36,992 nt of DNA from Oscillospiraceae bacterium (GCA_017452505.1 JAFTMI010000040.1:1-36992); one strand, 5' to 3'; positions 23,389 to 30,670 are shown, counted from the first letter of the stretch. Program-made: numbers and translations. The notes: generated from the letters alone by a model not told the origin.

Positions 23389-24723
23389 TCAATAGCACTT
23401 TTTGCAGGGTTCATAACCCAAATTGATAGCCTCAGATTTGGTAACCTTGGATGGGTTCTTCATATTGCTGCAGCTGGAGCTGGAATGATACTTTGATCCG
23501 GTCTTGGGAATCCAAACCATATCCGCTACCGGTTCAACTACTGGTGCGGTAGTAGGCTTGGTCGTGGGCTTGGTGGCTGGAACAGTAGAAGGCTTGATCT
23601 GAGTGCTGTTTTGACCAATACCACCGAACACATCTGCGCCGGCATTCCTGGTAACGGAGAAGGTGACTTCATTTCCGTCGCTGGTGCAGAAGATATCGCC
23701 CTGCATATCCGTCCGGAACACTTTCACATCAGCGTCACGCAAGCGGCTCAAAGTATCTTCTGTCGGATGTCCGTAGCTGTTGCCGGTGCCAACGGAGATC
23801 ACGGCATACTTTGGCATAATCTCACGCAGGAAGGGGTAAGATGTGCTGGTGTCGCTGCCGTGGTGTCCAACTTTCAAAACAGTAGCGGACAGATCTTCGC
23901 CGGTGCTCAGAATAGCCTGCTCTGCTTCACGCTCAGCATCGCCGGTAAACAGGAAGGACGTCTTGCCGTATTCGATCCGGAGGACAATTGAGGTATCGTT
24001 AGTATCGCTGCCGCCATTTACGCCAAGGATCTTTACGGTTGCGCTTCCCAGAGAATAGGTATCGCCCTTCTTGGGAACGGTAATGCCGCCGCCTTTTTGC
24101 GTTGCATACTTGGCAAAATCCTCAAAGGCATTGCTGTCATAGTTCTTAACCGGGCAAAGGGTGAGGTCTGCCGTTGTGTAATTGAAAGCACCGGGCAAGC
24201 CACCGATATGATCCTCGTGTGCGTGGGTACCAACCACAATGTCCAGCTTAGGCACGGCAACCTTCTTCAGCACAGAGTAGATGACATTAGAGTCAGCCTT
24301 GTTGCCGCCATCGATCAGCATATAATGGCCGTCACATTCAACCAATGCTGCATCCGCTTGGCCTACATCAATGAAATGAACGGTAAAGACAGACTTTGCC
24401 AGGGGAGTAGGAGTTGTGGGAACTGTGGCAACGACAGCCTCCGTCTGCTTCGTGCCGGTAGTTGCAACGGTTGCTTTCGTCGGGGCAGAGGTAGCCTTGG
24501 TGGAAGGAGCTTCAGTAACTGGTGCTGTAGTGGAAAGTGTTTCAGCAGAGGCCGTGGGTTCCGGATCGTCCGGCTTCGGCGCAATAGATGCTGCGGTACT
24601 TGCCTGTGTTTCTGTAATTGATGGGCTGAGTGTATCGGTATCTTCTGTGTCGGAAGGGAAGATCATACCGATAACAATCAATGCGGCAAAGATAATTCCA
24701 ATCCATTTTAATAGTTTTTTCAT
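23389..24723 (-). CDS. Secreted ComEC-like metallo-beta-lactamase-fold hydrolase
   Basis: A 444-residue exported protein. One N-terminal membrane helix (residues 4-22) is followed by a Thr/Pro/Ser-rich wall-spanning linker to about 110. The MBL domain (about 112-355) has THAHEDHIGG with the metal ligands H167, H169, D171 and H172, FTGDAE, and VGHHGS, as in the C-terminal domain of the DNA-uptake protein ComEC. A second Thr-rich linker leads to a small Cys module at 410-444 (YHSSSSCSNM ... CKKC) seen on many extracellular nucleases. An extracellular nuclease or phosphodiesterase role is inferred. Start ATG 24723 follows AGAAGGAAA. Confidence 0.85.
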   Translation of the reverse strand: MKKLLKWIGIIFAALIVIGMIFPSDTEDTDTLSPSITETQASTAASIAPKPDDPEPTASAETLSTTAPVTEAPSTKATSAPTKATVATTGTKQTEAVVATVPTTPTPLAKSVFTVHFIDVGQADAALVECDGHYMLIDGGNKADSNVIYSVLKKVAVPKLDIVVGTHAHEDHIGGLPGAFNYTTADLTLCPVKNYDSNAFEDFAKYATQKGGGITVPKKGDTYSLGSATVKILGVNGGSDTNDTSIVLRIEYGKTSFLFTGDAEREAEQAILSTGEDLSATVLKVGHHGSDTSTSYPFLREIMPKYAVISVGTGNSYGHPTEDTLSRLRDADVKVFRTDMQGDIFCTSDGNEVTFSVTRNAGADVFGGIGQNSTQIKPSTVPATKPTTKPTTAPVVEPVADMVWIPKTGSKYHSSSSCSNMKNPSKVTKSEAINLGYEPCKKCY

Positions 24724-24761
24724 ATTATCATTTCCTTCTGCGTAGCTTTAGCTTTTATCGA

Positions 24762-25640
24762 TTAACTATTAAAGGCATCAGGGAAGGTGATGGAATCGAT
24801 CTTTGCGCCAGTTGCTGCATCGACAATGGAAACTTCTACATAGTATTCGGCTTCGGTAAAGGCTTGGTACATAGCAACGGAGAAAGCAATTGAAAGAGGA
24901 GTAAAATCAAAGGCGCTTTCATACGCGGCATTGTCAACCTTCATAGTAACGGCGGTAAAGTGGTCATTGTGGCTGATCTCCTTAATGTAGGGGGTGTCTT
25001 CACCGTTTACAAATTCTGCAAAGTCTTTATCAAGAGAGTTGGCCATTTCATCGAGGAGTTCCTTGTGCTTGGCTTTTGTCATAGTAACAGTAACAGATCC
25101 GTCTGCATTTACCTTTGCTGATTTAAAGCCCTGTTCGTTTGCGTATGCATCCGCATCAAATTTCGTCATATCCTCACCTTCAAACAAAGAGGCAGGGAGT
25201 GTAATATCCACAGAGAAAAGTTTTTCGTCGGTTTCGATTCCATCTGTTGTGCTTTCGGTAGGTGAGCTAACAGTTGCCGCGGTGGTCGCTTTGGTAGCTG
25301 CCTGGGTTGCTTTGGTGGCAGTAGTAACCTTAGTAGCCGTGGCCTTGGTAGCTGCTTGGGTCGCTTTAGTTGCAATGGTAGGCTTGACAGTGGCCTTAGT
25401 CGTGGATTGGGTGGCAGTAGTGGTAGCCTTAGCGGTAGTAGCCTTTGTTGCTTTATTACCGGAAGTAGCCTTAGCGGTAGTGGACTTAGTAGCAACCTCA
25501 GTCTCATCGGGAGCTTCGGTAGCCTGTGTGGCCTGGGTTACATTGGAAGCGGGGGTGGGACCATTGACAGGGCGCGAACAGCCTGCAAATGACAAAATCA
25601 AAAGGATAGCAAGAATGATAGATGTGATTTTTTTGAACAT
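24762..25640 (-). CDS. Lipoprotein with Thr/Ala/Lys-rich repeat stalk
   Basis: A 292-residue predicted lipoprotein. The signal peptide ends in the lipobox LSFAGC (Cys21). Residues 25-135 are a low-complexity stalk built from ATKAT/TTAKAT-like units, and the remainder (about 140-292) is a globular domain I do not recognise. The stalk resembles that of the neighbouring MBL protein, so both probably sit at the cell surface. ATG 25640 follows AGAGGT. It lies 38 bp upstream of the MBL gene, in the same operon, and 63 bp downstream of the repressor gene. Confidence 0.75.
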   Translation of the reverse strand: MFKKITSIILAILLILSFAGCSRPVNGPTPASNVTQATQATEAPDETEVATKSTTAKATSGNKATKATTAKATTTATQSTTKATVKPTIATKATQAATKATATKVTTATKATQAATKATTAATVSSPTESTTDGIETDEKLFSVDITLPASLFEGEDMTKFDADAYANEQGFKSAKVNADGSVTVTMTKAKHKELLDEMANSLDKDFAEFVNGEDTPYIKEISHNDHFTAVTMKVDNAAYESAFDFTPLSIAFSVAMYQAFTEAEYYVEVSIVDAATGAKIDSITFPDAFNS

Positions 25641-25667
25641 AGTTAGTACCTCTTTTCTTAAGTTCGC

Positions 25668-25680
25668 CCGGACTGTCCGG
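25668..25680. promoter_or_regulatory. Perfect 13-bp palindrome before the lipoprotein gene
   Basis: CCGGACTGTCCGG, centred between the repressor stop and the lipoprotein start. It could be an operator or a weak hairpin that attenuates readthrough from the repressor gene. No convincing -35/-10 pair was found beside it. Confidence 0.35.
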
Positions 25681-25703
25681 AGAATTACAATATAACAGAT
25701 TGA

Positions 25704-26063
25704 TTATTTGTTTCGGCTTGCCCGCCGTTCACGCATAACCCGGACCATATCCCGCAGGACTTCCTTATCAGCCTCGTCCAGCTCCTTAAAGCCTTGGTAA
25801 AATCCAATATCGACCTCGTCCAGGATATCGCGCTCACCGTTTTCGGTGGGCGCTTTTTCGGTTTCATTGCCAAGTAAATAGTCAGATGTAACGCCAAAGT
25901 ATGCAGACACCTTGGCTATGTTTTCTGCGGACAGTCGTTTTGTGCGGCCTGCCTTCAAATCACCAATAATGCCGCGACTAATTCCTAGATCCGCACACAT
26001 TTTTCCAGGTTTTATGCCACGATCCTGGCAAAGACTTTCGATAATTCCGTACATTTTGCACAT
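25704..26063 (-). CDS. C1-type phage repressor
   Basis: A 119-residue regulator. The helix-turn-helix lies at about residues 15-65 (KMCADLGISRGIIGDLKAGR, then KVSAYFGVTSDYLLG), followed by an acidic C-terminal region of about 55 residues for oligomerisation. No peptidase-type self-cleavage domain is present, so induction must use another route. The start is ATG 26063 after GAGGTG. It is transcribed leftward from the TTGACA/TATACT promoter at 26201-26229 and flanked by TACGG-type operators, which it presumably binds. It resembles the small regulator at 23174. Confidence 0.85.
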   Translation of the reverse strand: MCKMYGIIESLCQDRGIKPGKMCADLGISRGIIGDLKAGRTKRLSAENIAKVSAYFGVTSDYLLGNETEKAPTENGERDILDEVDIGFYQGFKELDEADKEVLRDMVRVMRERRASRNK

Positions 26064-26121
26064 TGTAAGCACCTCAAATTTGTACGGAATGCCGAATAAT
26101 CGGAATGCCGTACTTTTTGTG

Positions 26122-26150
26122 TTGACTTGTACGGAAAACGGTGCTATTAT
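26122..26150 (+). promoter_or_regulatory. Rightward early promoter of the element
   Basis: TTGACT (26122-26127) and TATTAT (26145-26150), 17-bp spacer containing operator TACGGAAAACGG. It drives the Cro-like gene and the long rightward operon. Confidence 0.85.
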
Positions 26151-26200
26151 ACACATGCAAGCACGGAATGCCGTACATTACTAAATTGGTTGGCACCTAT

Positions 26201-26229
26201 AGTATAGTACAGCTATCCGTACTTGTCAA
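26201..26229 (-). promoter_or_regulatory. Leftward repressor promoter of the element
   Basis: Minus-strand TTGACA (26224-26229) and TATACT (26201-26206) with 17-bp spacer containing operator half-site GTACGGA. It faces the rightward promoter, so the two transcripts overlap by about 40 bases. Confidence 0.85.
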
Positions 26230-26258
26230 TATAAAAATGTACGGAAGGAGGTCCTTTT

Positions 26259-26498
26259 TTGGAAGGGTGTAAGTTTACTGATTTCGGGCTGCTTGTAAAA
26301 ACAGAGCTTTTGAAATGCGGAAGAAGCCAGACTTGGCTTGAAAAGACCGTTACAGAAAAGACGGGGCTGTTTGTGGACAGCAGTTATATGTACAAGATCC
26401 TCACGGGTGAGCGTAACGCCCCCAAGATCGTGGATGCAATTCGCAAGATACTGGATATCCCGGATTCGCCCACAGAGCAGAAAACTACGCAGAACTGA
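26259..26498 (+). CDS. Cro-like helix-turn-helix protein, first gene of the early operon
   Basis: A 79-residue protein with a predicted helix-turn-helix (FGLLVKTELLKCGRSQTWLE, then SYMYKILTGERNAPKIVDAIRKILDIP), similar in layout to small XRE regulators opening the early operons of Firmicutes phages. The start is TTG 26259, 7 bases after GGAAGGAGG; no ATG is available. The half-operator at 26238 overlaps its ribosome region. It probably antagonises the repressor gene (inference). Confidence 0.75.
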   Translation: MEGCKFTDFGLLVKTELLKCGRSQTWLEKTVTEKTGLFVDSSYMYKILTGERNAPKIVDAIRKILDIPDSPTEQKTTQN

Positions 26499-26512
26499 AT
26501 GGAGGTGAAGGA

Positions 26513-26794
26513 ATGTCCGCAATTTTTATCCCCCACGCGCTAAAAACCATCGAAGTTGATACGGAAAAGAAAATATTCCGCATAAACGGAGAGGATTTTG
26601 GCAAAGGTTGCACCGGATTCTCGATACTCTGTCATAAATACGATAGCTTCGATATCCGCGTGGAGATCGGAACAACCGTCAGGTATGTCACTATCAGAAA
26701 CGGCAAAGTAGCTGACGAGAAACAATACGAGACGGATGATCCGAGGTTTGGCAATTCAGCAGAACAGGCTGATCAGGTCGAACAGCCCGGCTAA
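26513..26794 (+). CDS. Hypothetical small early protein
   Basis: A 93-residue protein I do not recognise. It looks beta-rich (IEVDTEKKIFRINGEDF, VRYVTIRNGKV) with a polar, disordered tail. ATG 26513 follows GGAGGTGAAGG. It is 14 bp after the Cro-like gene and its last 39 bp overlap, tail to tail, the end of the leftward gene at 26756. Confidence 0.7.
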   Translation: MSAIFIPHALKTIEVDTEKKIFRINGEDFGKGCTGFSILCHKYDSFDIRVEIGTTVRYVTIRNGKVADEKQYETDDPRFGNSAEQADQVEQPG

Positions 26795-27070
26795 CTCCGA
26801 GAAGAAATCTTTAGGCTTGCTTTCCATAAAATCAAGACCGGTTTCGGTGAGCTCACAATCTCCAGTTATAAAGTATTTTACATAGTTAGCGGTTTTGAGT
26901 TCTTGCAGAGCATAGTCGATATCTTCTGGAAGCCATTTTTGAAAAGCATTTAGATTCTGTATTCCTTGTGCATCAAATTCCATTGCAGCGGGCTTAGATG
27001 CTCCGGACTTTCTGCGTCGCTTAAATTCGCAGTAAAGAATCTTGAAGGCTTTTTCTGTTTCTTTGGTCAT
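26756..27070 (-). CDS. Leftward hypothetical protein, winged-helix-like
   Basis: A 104-residue protein with no family I can name. The middle and end (WLPEDIDYALQELKTANYVKYF followed by ELTETGLDFM) look like a winged-helix fold, as in small phage regulators. ATG 27070 follows AAAGGAGGTGATTGC, and a near-consensus promoter lies at 27093-27121. It is the only leftward gene inside the rightward early operon, so it can be expressed in the lysogen independently. A lysogeny, immunity or regulatory role is inferred from position only. Confidence 0.75.
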   Translation of the reverse strand: MTKETEKAFKILYCEFKRRRKSGASKPAAMEFDAQGIQNLNAFQKWLPEDIDYALQELKTANYVKYFITGDCELTETGLDFMESKPKDFFSELAGLFDLISLFC

Positions 27071-27092
27071 GCAATCACCTCCTTTCGAGGCG

Positions 27093-27121
27093 ATTGTACC
27101 ACAGCAAAAACTAATATTCAA
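27093..27121 (-). promoter_or_regulatory. Promoter for the leftward gene inside the early operon
   Basis: Minus-strand TTGAAT (27116-27121) and TACAAT (27093-27098) with a 17-bp spacer, 22 bp before the ATG at 27070. Confidence 0.75.
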
Positions 27122-27187
27122 CGAAAGAATAGCAATCAATCAGTCCCATAAAACGGGAACAAAGCATTGAGCAGAAAGGAGGTAGGT

Positions 27188-27481
27188 ATGCCCAGGGTTG
27201 CAATCAATGCAAAGAAGTACGCAATGAGCGACTTCGGCAAGTACTTAGCATATTGTAGGTCGCTGCGTGGTATGACCCAATCCGCAATGGCGGAGAAGAT
27301 GGGAACCGTGCAGCAGAAGATCAGCGGAATTGAGAACAAGCCCGGTCGGATCACGATGGAGGAACTGTATGAGATCAATCAGACATTGGATTTGGATATG
27401 ATTCAGCTCTTGAAGGCTGCTGGCTTCTCTCTTCCTGCAATCCGGGATTATTTCCGGGAGTATTTCAAAGACCACAATTGA
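27188..27481 (+). CDS. XRE-family helix-turn-helix regulator
   Basis: A 97-residue protein with a clear Cro/C1 domain at about residues 14-70 (FGKYLAYCRSLRGMTQSAMA, then QQKISGIENKPGRITMEEL). The start is ATG 27188 after AAAGGAGGTAGG; an upstream in-frame start at 27167 precedes the ribosome site and is rejected. It probably regulates early or late transcription of the element. It is 12 bp upstream of the next small gene. Confidence 0.8.
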   Translation: MPRVAINAKKYAMSDFGKYLAYCRSLRGMTQSAMAEKMGTVQQKISGIENKPGRITMEELYEINQTLDLDMIQLLKAAGFSLPAIRDYFREYFKDHN

Positions 27482-27493
27482 GGAGGTGAAATA

Positions 27494-27661
27494 GTGGCAC
27501 GGAAGAATGCCACGCCCACGAGGGAGCAGGCGCAGGTGTTGGAAAAGCACGGGCTAAAGGCTCATTCGTGGGTAGTGGTAAAGGAATTCCAAAACAGTAT
27601 GATCGTAAGAAACCGGTTTTCCGGTGAATTTAAGCACATAGGAAAGGAAGAAAAACTATGA
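27494..27661 (+). CDS. Small basic early protein (GTG start)
   Basis: A 55-residue protein beginning at GTG 27494, 5 bases after AGGAGGTGAA, and stopping at TGA 27659-27661, overlapping the next ATG by 4 bp. The sequence starts MARKNATPTREQAQVLEKHG and then has a WVVVKEFQNSMIVRNRFSGE strand region. It resembles short phage proteins of the DUF6906 kind in size and layout, but this is a loose impression. Its overlap and ribosome site support a real gene. Confidence 0.7.
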   Translation: MARKNATPTREQAQVLEKHGLKAHSWVVVKEFQNSMIVRNRFSGEFKHIGKEEKL

Positions 27662-27963
27662 GTCAACCGGCACTATTAGAAATCCCCAACGAGTGGGAGA
27701 AAATCGTCAACAATGTGGAGCGCCACAATGCAAGGGCCCGCTTTGAAGCGAATTTATATCAGCGCAAATTGAAAAAGAAGGTCAGCAAAGTGGCTGAATT
27801 AGGTCTTGGCGCAATCCTTTCGGTTGGCTTGGGCGCGGCTGGACTGTTAGCTCCCTGGCTTGCCGGTGCTGTGGCTATCGTTTTCGTTTGCGCAGCCTGC
27901 TTCCACGGAGGCCGTCTTTGGGAAGGATTCCACAAGGGTGAAAGCCTAAATACACGCGAATAA
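27658..27963 (+). CDS. Small membrane protein
   Basis: A 101-residue protein with a basic, helical N-terminal half (residues 1-43, many Arg/Lys) and a hydrophobic hairpin of two segments (about 48-64 and 66-83: LGAILSVGLGAAGLLAPWLA, GAVAIVFVCAACF). ATG 27658 overlaps the previous stop and has GGAAAGGAAG upstream. Function is unknown; small membrane proteins in early operons include superinfection and holin-like proteins, but there is no specific evidence here. Confidence 0.7.
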   Translation: MSQPALLEIPNEWEKIVNNVERHNARARFEANLYQRKLKKKVSKVAELGLGAILSVGLGAAGLLAPWLAGAVAIVFVCAACFHGGRLWEGFHKGESLNTRE

Positions 27964-27999
27964 AAAATGCCGCCTCGGTTGTAGCAGAACCGAAGCGGC
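27963..27999 (-). terminator. Leftward terminator-like hairpin
   Basis: GCCGCCTCGGTT (27969-27980) pairs with AACCGAAGCGGC (27988-27999). The A run is on the left, so a T run follows the hairpin only on the minus strand. It would stop antisense transcription entering the operon and may otherwise be an mRNA processing or stability hairpin. Confidence 0.5.
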
Positions 28000-28051
28000 G
28001 CGTAGGGGTGTCCTAACACTCCTAATATATCAAATTTAGGAGGAAATGTCA

Positions 28052-28333
28052 ATGAGTTCAGGTTATGAATATGTGTATGCCCTTTTGCTTGAAAGCGAAG
28101 ACGGCAGTCAGTTCTTAGCAATCTCTCCCTGCGGGAGTGCGGATCCAAAGGATTTGGCGTTGCTGAATAACGATATTCTTTGCGAAGTGAAGGAATGTCT
28201 TTACGTCAATAGGCTGTCAACGGAGTTCCAGTTACTTGAAAAGGTGATGGATCTGAGCGAGGTAACAGCCGTCTATGCTCAAGTCTGGGAGAAACAGGAG
28301 GCCGACAATGTCACGGAACCCGGAGATTCCTAA
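28052..28333 (+). CDS. Hypothetical early protein
   Basis: A 93-residue acidic protein I do not recognise. Two ATG codons are possible: 28046 is only 2 bases from AGGAGG and 28052 is 8 bases away, so 28052 is chosen. It reads as alternating strands and helices (YEYVYALLLESEDGSQFLAI). It overlaps the next gene by 26 bp in the tightly packed operon. Confidence 0.65.
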   Translation: MSSGYEYVYALLLESEDGSQFLAISPCGSADPKDLALLNNDILCEVKECLYVNRLSTEFQLLEKVMDLSEVTAVYAQVWEKQEADNVTEPGDS

Positions 28334-28532
28334 TTGTTACGATCCCGCCCATCAGGCAGAGCAGCGGGAGGCAGAATGGGACAGATTTGTAGAGCAGCTT
28401 CCTGTCTGCACTCTTTGCAGAGAACGCATTTTCCCGGGCAGCAAAGTCCACACCGCCCATTTTATGGCTGTCTGCTCTTCCTGTGTAGAGATACTTAACG
28501 ACGATTATGAAATATTGGAGGATCCAAGTTGA
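28308..28532 (+). CDS. Small zinc-ribbon-like protein
   Basis: A 74-residue protein with two Cys pairs, CTLCRERIFPG and AVCSSCVEIL, spaced like a zinc ribbon or treble clef. ATG 28308 follows CAGGAGG by 6 bases, inside the end of the previous gene; an in-frame start at 28275 has no ribosome site. The function is unknown. The stop overlaps the TTG start of the next gene. Confidence 0.65.
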   Translation: MSRNPEIPNCYDPAHQAEQREAEWDRFVEQLPVCTLCRERIFPGSKVHTAHFMAVCSSCVEILNDDYEILEDPS

Positions 28533-28750
28533 ATACCGCAGATTATATCAAGCACGAGGCTGACGAAATTGCCAGCCGCACCGGACGATACATACCACCG
28601 TACCGGCTTGCAAACCTTATGAAAACCGCCCAGCGTATCACAGACCTGCTTGTTCGGTCTGATATTGCTATGACCTATGATGAAATTCAGTTGGTCCTTG
28701 GTATCGTACAAGGTGCCGTGGGCCGTGCAATCGGAAAGGAGACTGACTAA
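28529..28750 (+). CDS. Hypothetical small helical protein
   Basis: A 73-residue, mostly helical protein (MKTAQRITDLLVRSDIAMTY and IQLVLGIVQGAVGRAIGKE). It begins at TTG 28529, after TTGGAGG and overlapping the previous TGA. No known family is recognised. It sits directly before the recombination module. Confidence 0.6.
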   Translation: MNTADYIKHEADEIASRTGRYIPPYRLANLMKTAQRITDLLVRSDIAMTYDEIQLVLGIVQGAVGRAIGKETD

Positions 28751-28752
28751 CT

Positions 28753-29382
28753 ATGATGCCCAAAGATAAACTCCGCCAGCTTACTGGCGATGAACGGCTT
28801 GGCCAGATGCGAGAATCCGAATATCTGGGAGCTGAAGATATTGACGATGATGTAGAACCGATCCTTACCATCTCCGGTCTTTGGAACGGTACAGTCACCC
28901 TACAGAGGGGTAAAGAAAATAAGGATGTGTTGACCTTTGCGGAGGAACGGGTGCCCGGCATCCGGCAGGTGCGACCCCTGATCATTAACGCCACCAACAG
29001 AAAGACCCTGCGGAAACTGTTCGGCGATGTCAAGGCGTCCACCCTGGTCAGCAAGCAAATTCAGCTTTACATCGACCATAATGTCCGGGATCCCCAAGAC
29101 GGTGGCAAGACTGACGGCATCCGGATTCGACCGTTTAAGCCCCGTGTTCAGCAGGCCTCCCCTGTGCCGCCCTGCACTGACTGCAGTGGTGAGATCACGC
29201 CTGCCTTTGGCAAGGATGCCCGCTGGGTGGCCGCATACACCACGAAAAACTATTCCGTTCCTCTGTGTGCCGCTTGCGCTCAAAAGCGGAAAGAGGCTGA
29301 AGCGTCCGCCCCTGTGCCGCCCGCTGATGAAATCCCGGAGGTCCCCGCACCCGATATGCCTGAGGATGGTGGTCTTCTGTGA
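28753..29382 (+). CDS. Phage protein preceding the exonuclease, Cys-pair C-terminus
   Basis: A 209-residue protein. Residues 1-120 form an unrecognised domain (LTISGLWNGTVTLQRGKENK, then RPLIINATNRKTLRKLF). Two Cys pairs follow (CTDC and CAAC, about 144-180), suggesting a zinc ribbon, and the end is Pro/acid-rich and disordered. Proteins like it are commonly found just upstream of PD-(D/E)XK exonucleases in Firmicutes phages (recollection, not searched). Its stop overlaps the exonuclease GTG by 4 bp, implying coupled expression and a role in recombination. Confidence 0.7.
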   Translation: MMPKDKLRQLTGDERLGQMRESEYLGAEDIDDDVEPILTISGLWNGTVTLQRGKENKDVLTFAEERVPGIRQVRPLIINATNRKTLRKLFGDVKASTLVSKQIQLYIDHNVRDPQDGGKTDGIRIRPFKPRVQQASPVPPCTDCSGEITPAFGKDARWVAAYTTKNYSVPLCAACAQKRKEAEASAPVPPADEIPEVPAPDMPEDGGLL

Positions 29383-30221
29383 GCCTTCCAAAGGTTACAT
29401 CCAAAAACTATTACGATCCGCATATCCAAATGGCATATATGGGAGCTACCCAGTTCAAGGCATTCCAAAGATGTGAAGCAGCTGCACTCGCTACCCTGCG
29501 TGGCGAGTGGGCTGAGAAGAAAACTGTGGCTCTTTTGGTGGGCGGGTATGTTGACTCTTATTTTTCCGGAGAGCTGGATCAGTACAAGGAGGAACACCCG
29601 GAGATCTTCAGTTCTCGATATCCTTACGGTCTGAAGTCCGAATACAAGATGGCGGATCTGATTATCGAACGGATGAAGCGGGACAGGCTGTATATGCTGC
29701 TGATGTCCGGACGGAAACAAGTGATCCGCACAGGCTTCATTGCCGGTGTTCCCTTCAAGATAAAAATCGACTGTCTGTTAAACGCAGCTCAGAGCAAGCA
29801 AGTCGTGGAACAATTTCCCGAAACAGCAATTGCCATGGGCATGTGTGACGGCGCCATCGTAGATCAAAAATTGATGGCAAACTTTGACAGCGTATGGTCC
29901 CCGGAAGATCAAGCACGAATCCCCTTTGTTGAGTACTGGGGCTACGATACCCAAGGAGCGATTTACCAAGAGATTGAGGGCAATATGCTGCCATTCATCA
30001 TCAACGCAGGCACCAAGGAGGAAGAACCGAACCTGTGTGCTTTCTATGTCAGCGATGCCGATCTTGCAGCGAAGCTGGCAGAGGTTGAAGATTTGGCTCC
30101 ACGCTACCAAGCAATTAAAGAAGGTCGGGAAGAGCCCCGCCGCTGCGAACATTGCGCTTATTGCCGTGCTACCAAGCGTTTGCGGAGGATCATCGACTAT
30201 AAGGAGGTTGATTTCCTTTAA
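29379..30221 (+). CDS. PD-(D/E)XK exonuclease-like protein (DUF3799/RecE-type)
   Basis: A 280-residue nuclease-fold protein. LLVGGYVDSYF (about 52-62) fits the first helix motif. D131 in FKIKIDCLL and D162-x-K164 in AIVDQKLMANF form the PD-(D/E)XK catalytic set. A C-terminal Cys/His cluster CEHCAYC at about 260 could hold metal. Such exonucleases resect DNA ends for phage recombination with SSB or annealing proteins. Start GTG 29379 overlaps the previous stop, and the SSB start follows in the stop overlap. Confidence 0.85.
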   Translation: MSLPKVTSKNYYDPHIQMAYMGATQFKAFQRCEAAALATLRGEWAEKKTVALLVGGYVDSYFSGELDQYKEEHPEIFSSRYPYGLKSEYKMADLIIERMKRDRLYMLLMSGRKQVIRTGFIAGVPFKIKIDCLLNAAQSKQVVEQFPETAIAMGMCDGAIVDQKLMANFDSVWSPEDQARIPFVEYWGYDTQGAIYQEIEGNMLPFIINAGTKEEEPNLCAFYVSDADLAAKLAEVEDLAPRYQAIKEGREEPRRCEHCAYCRATKRLRRIIDYKEVDFL

Positions 30222-30658
30222 TGCTGAATCACATAACCATTATGGGCCGGTTAACCCGTGACCCTGAATTGCGCCGCACCGGCAGCGGCATTGCTGTGGC
30301 ATCCTTCACCCTTGCAGTGGACCGGGATTTCCCCAACAAGGAAAGCGGCGAAAAAGAAACAGATTTTATAGACTGTGTTGCCTGGAGACAAACCGGAGAG
30401 TTTGTTTCCAAGTATTTCACCAAGGGCCGAATGGCTGTGGTATCCGGTCGCCTGCAGATCCGCAAGTGGCAGAATGATCAGGGCGAAAACCGCTATTCTA
30501 CGGAAGTAGTAGCCGACAATGTATATATCGGCGACAGCAAGCGGGACGGAAATACCGGAAGTTCTCCCACCCCTGCACCTTCTTACACCCCTCCTGTTAC
30601 TCCGGATGCATCTGATTTTGCACTGCTTGACGATGATGATGCTCAACTGCCGCTTTAA
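30221..30658 (+). CDS. ssb: Single-stranded DNA-binding protein
   Basis: A 145-residue SSB. The OB-fold spans residues 1-105 (MLNHITIMGRLTRDPELR, TDFIDCVAWRQTGEF and EVVADNVYIG are typical). A Pro/Thr-rich linker leads to the acidic tail DDDDAQLPL, which normally docks replication and recombination partners. The final Phe of the bacterial tail is Leu here. The ATG overlaps the exonuclease stop (TAATG). Confidence 0.93.
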   Translation: MLNHITIMGRLTRDPELRRTGSGIAVASFTLAVDRDFPNKESGEKETDFIDCVAWRQTGEFVSKYFTKGRMAVVSGRLQIRKWQNDQGENRYSTEVVADNVYIGDSKRDGNTGSSPTPAPSYTPPVTPDASDFALLDDDDAQLPL

Positions 30659-30670
30659 GGATGTGATGAT

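Larger units (their letters stand above)
26081..26246. promoter_or_regulatory. Lysogeny switch operator cluster (TACGGAATGCCGTA sites)
   Basis: Six related sites lie between the divergent repressor and Cro-like genes: TACGGAATGCCGAA (26083-26096), ATCGGAATGCCGTA (26099-26112), TACGGAAAACGG (26130-26141), CACGGAATGCCGTA (26162-26175), and half-sites TCCGTAC (26216-26222) and TGTACGGAA (26238-26246). The consensus is a palindrome with TACGG arms around AATG. One site is inside each promoter spacer. An extra half-site TTCCGTACAT overlaps the repressor start at about 26045. Confidence 0.8.

Noticed and set aside
25260-25510. CRISPR or non-coding tandem repeat
   Set aside because: The repeats are in frame and encode a Thr/Ala/Lys stalk in a lipoprotein with signal peptide.
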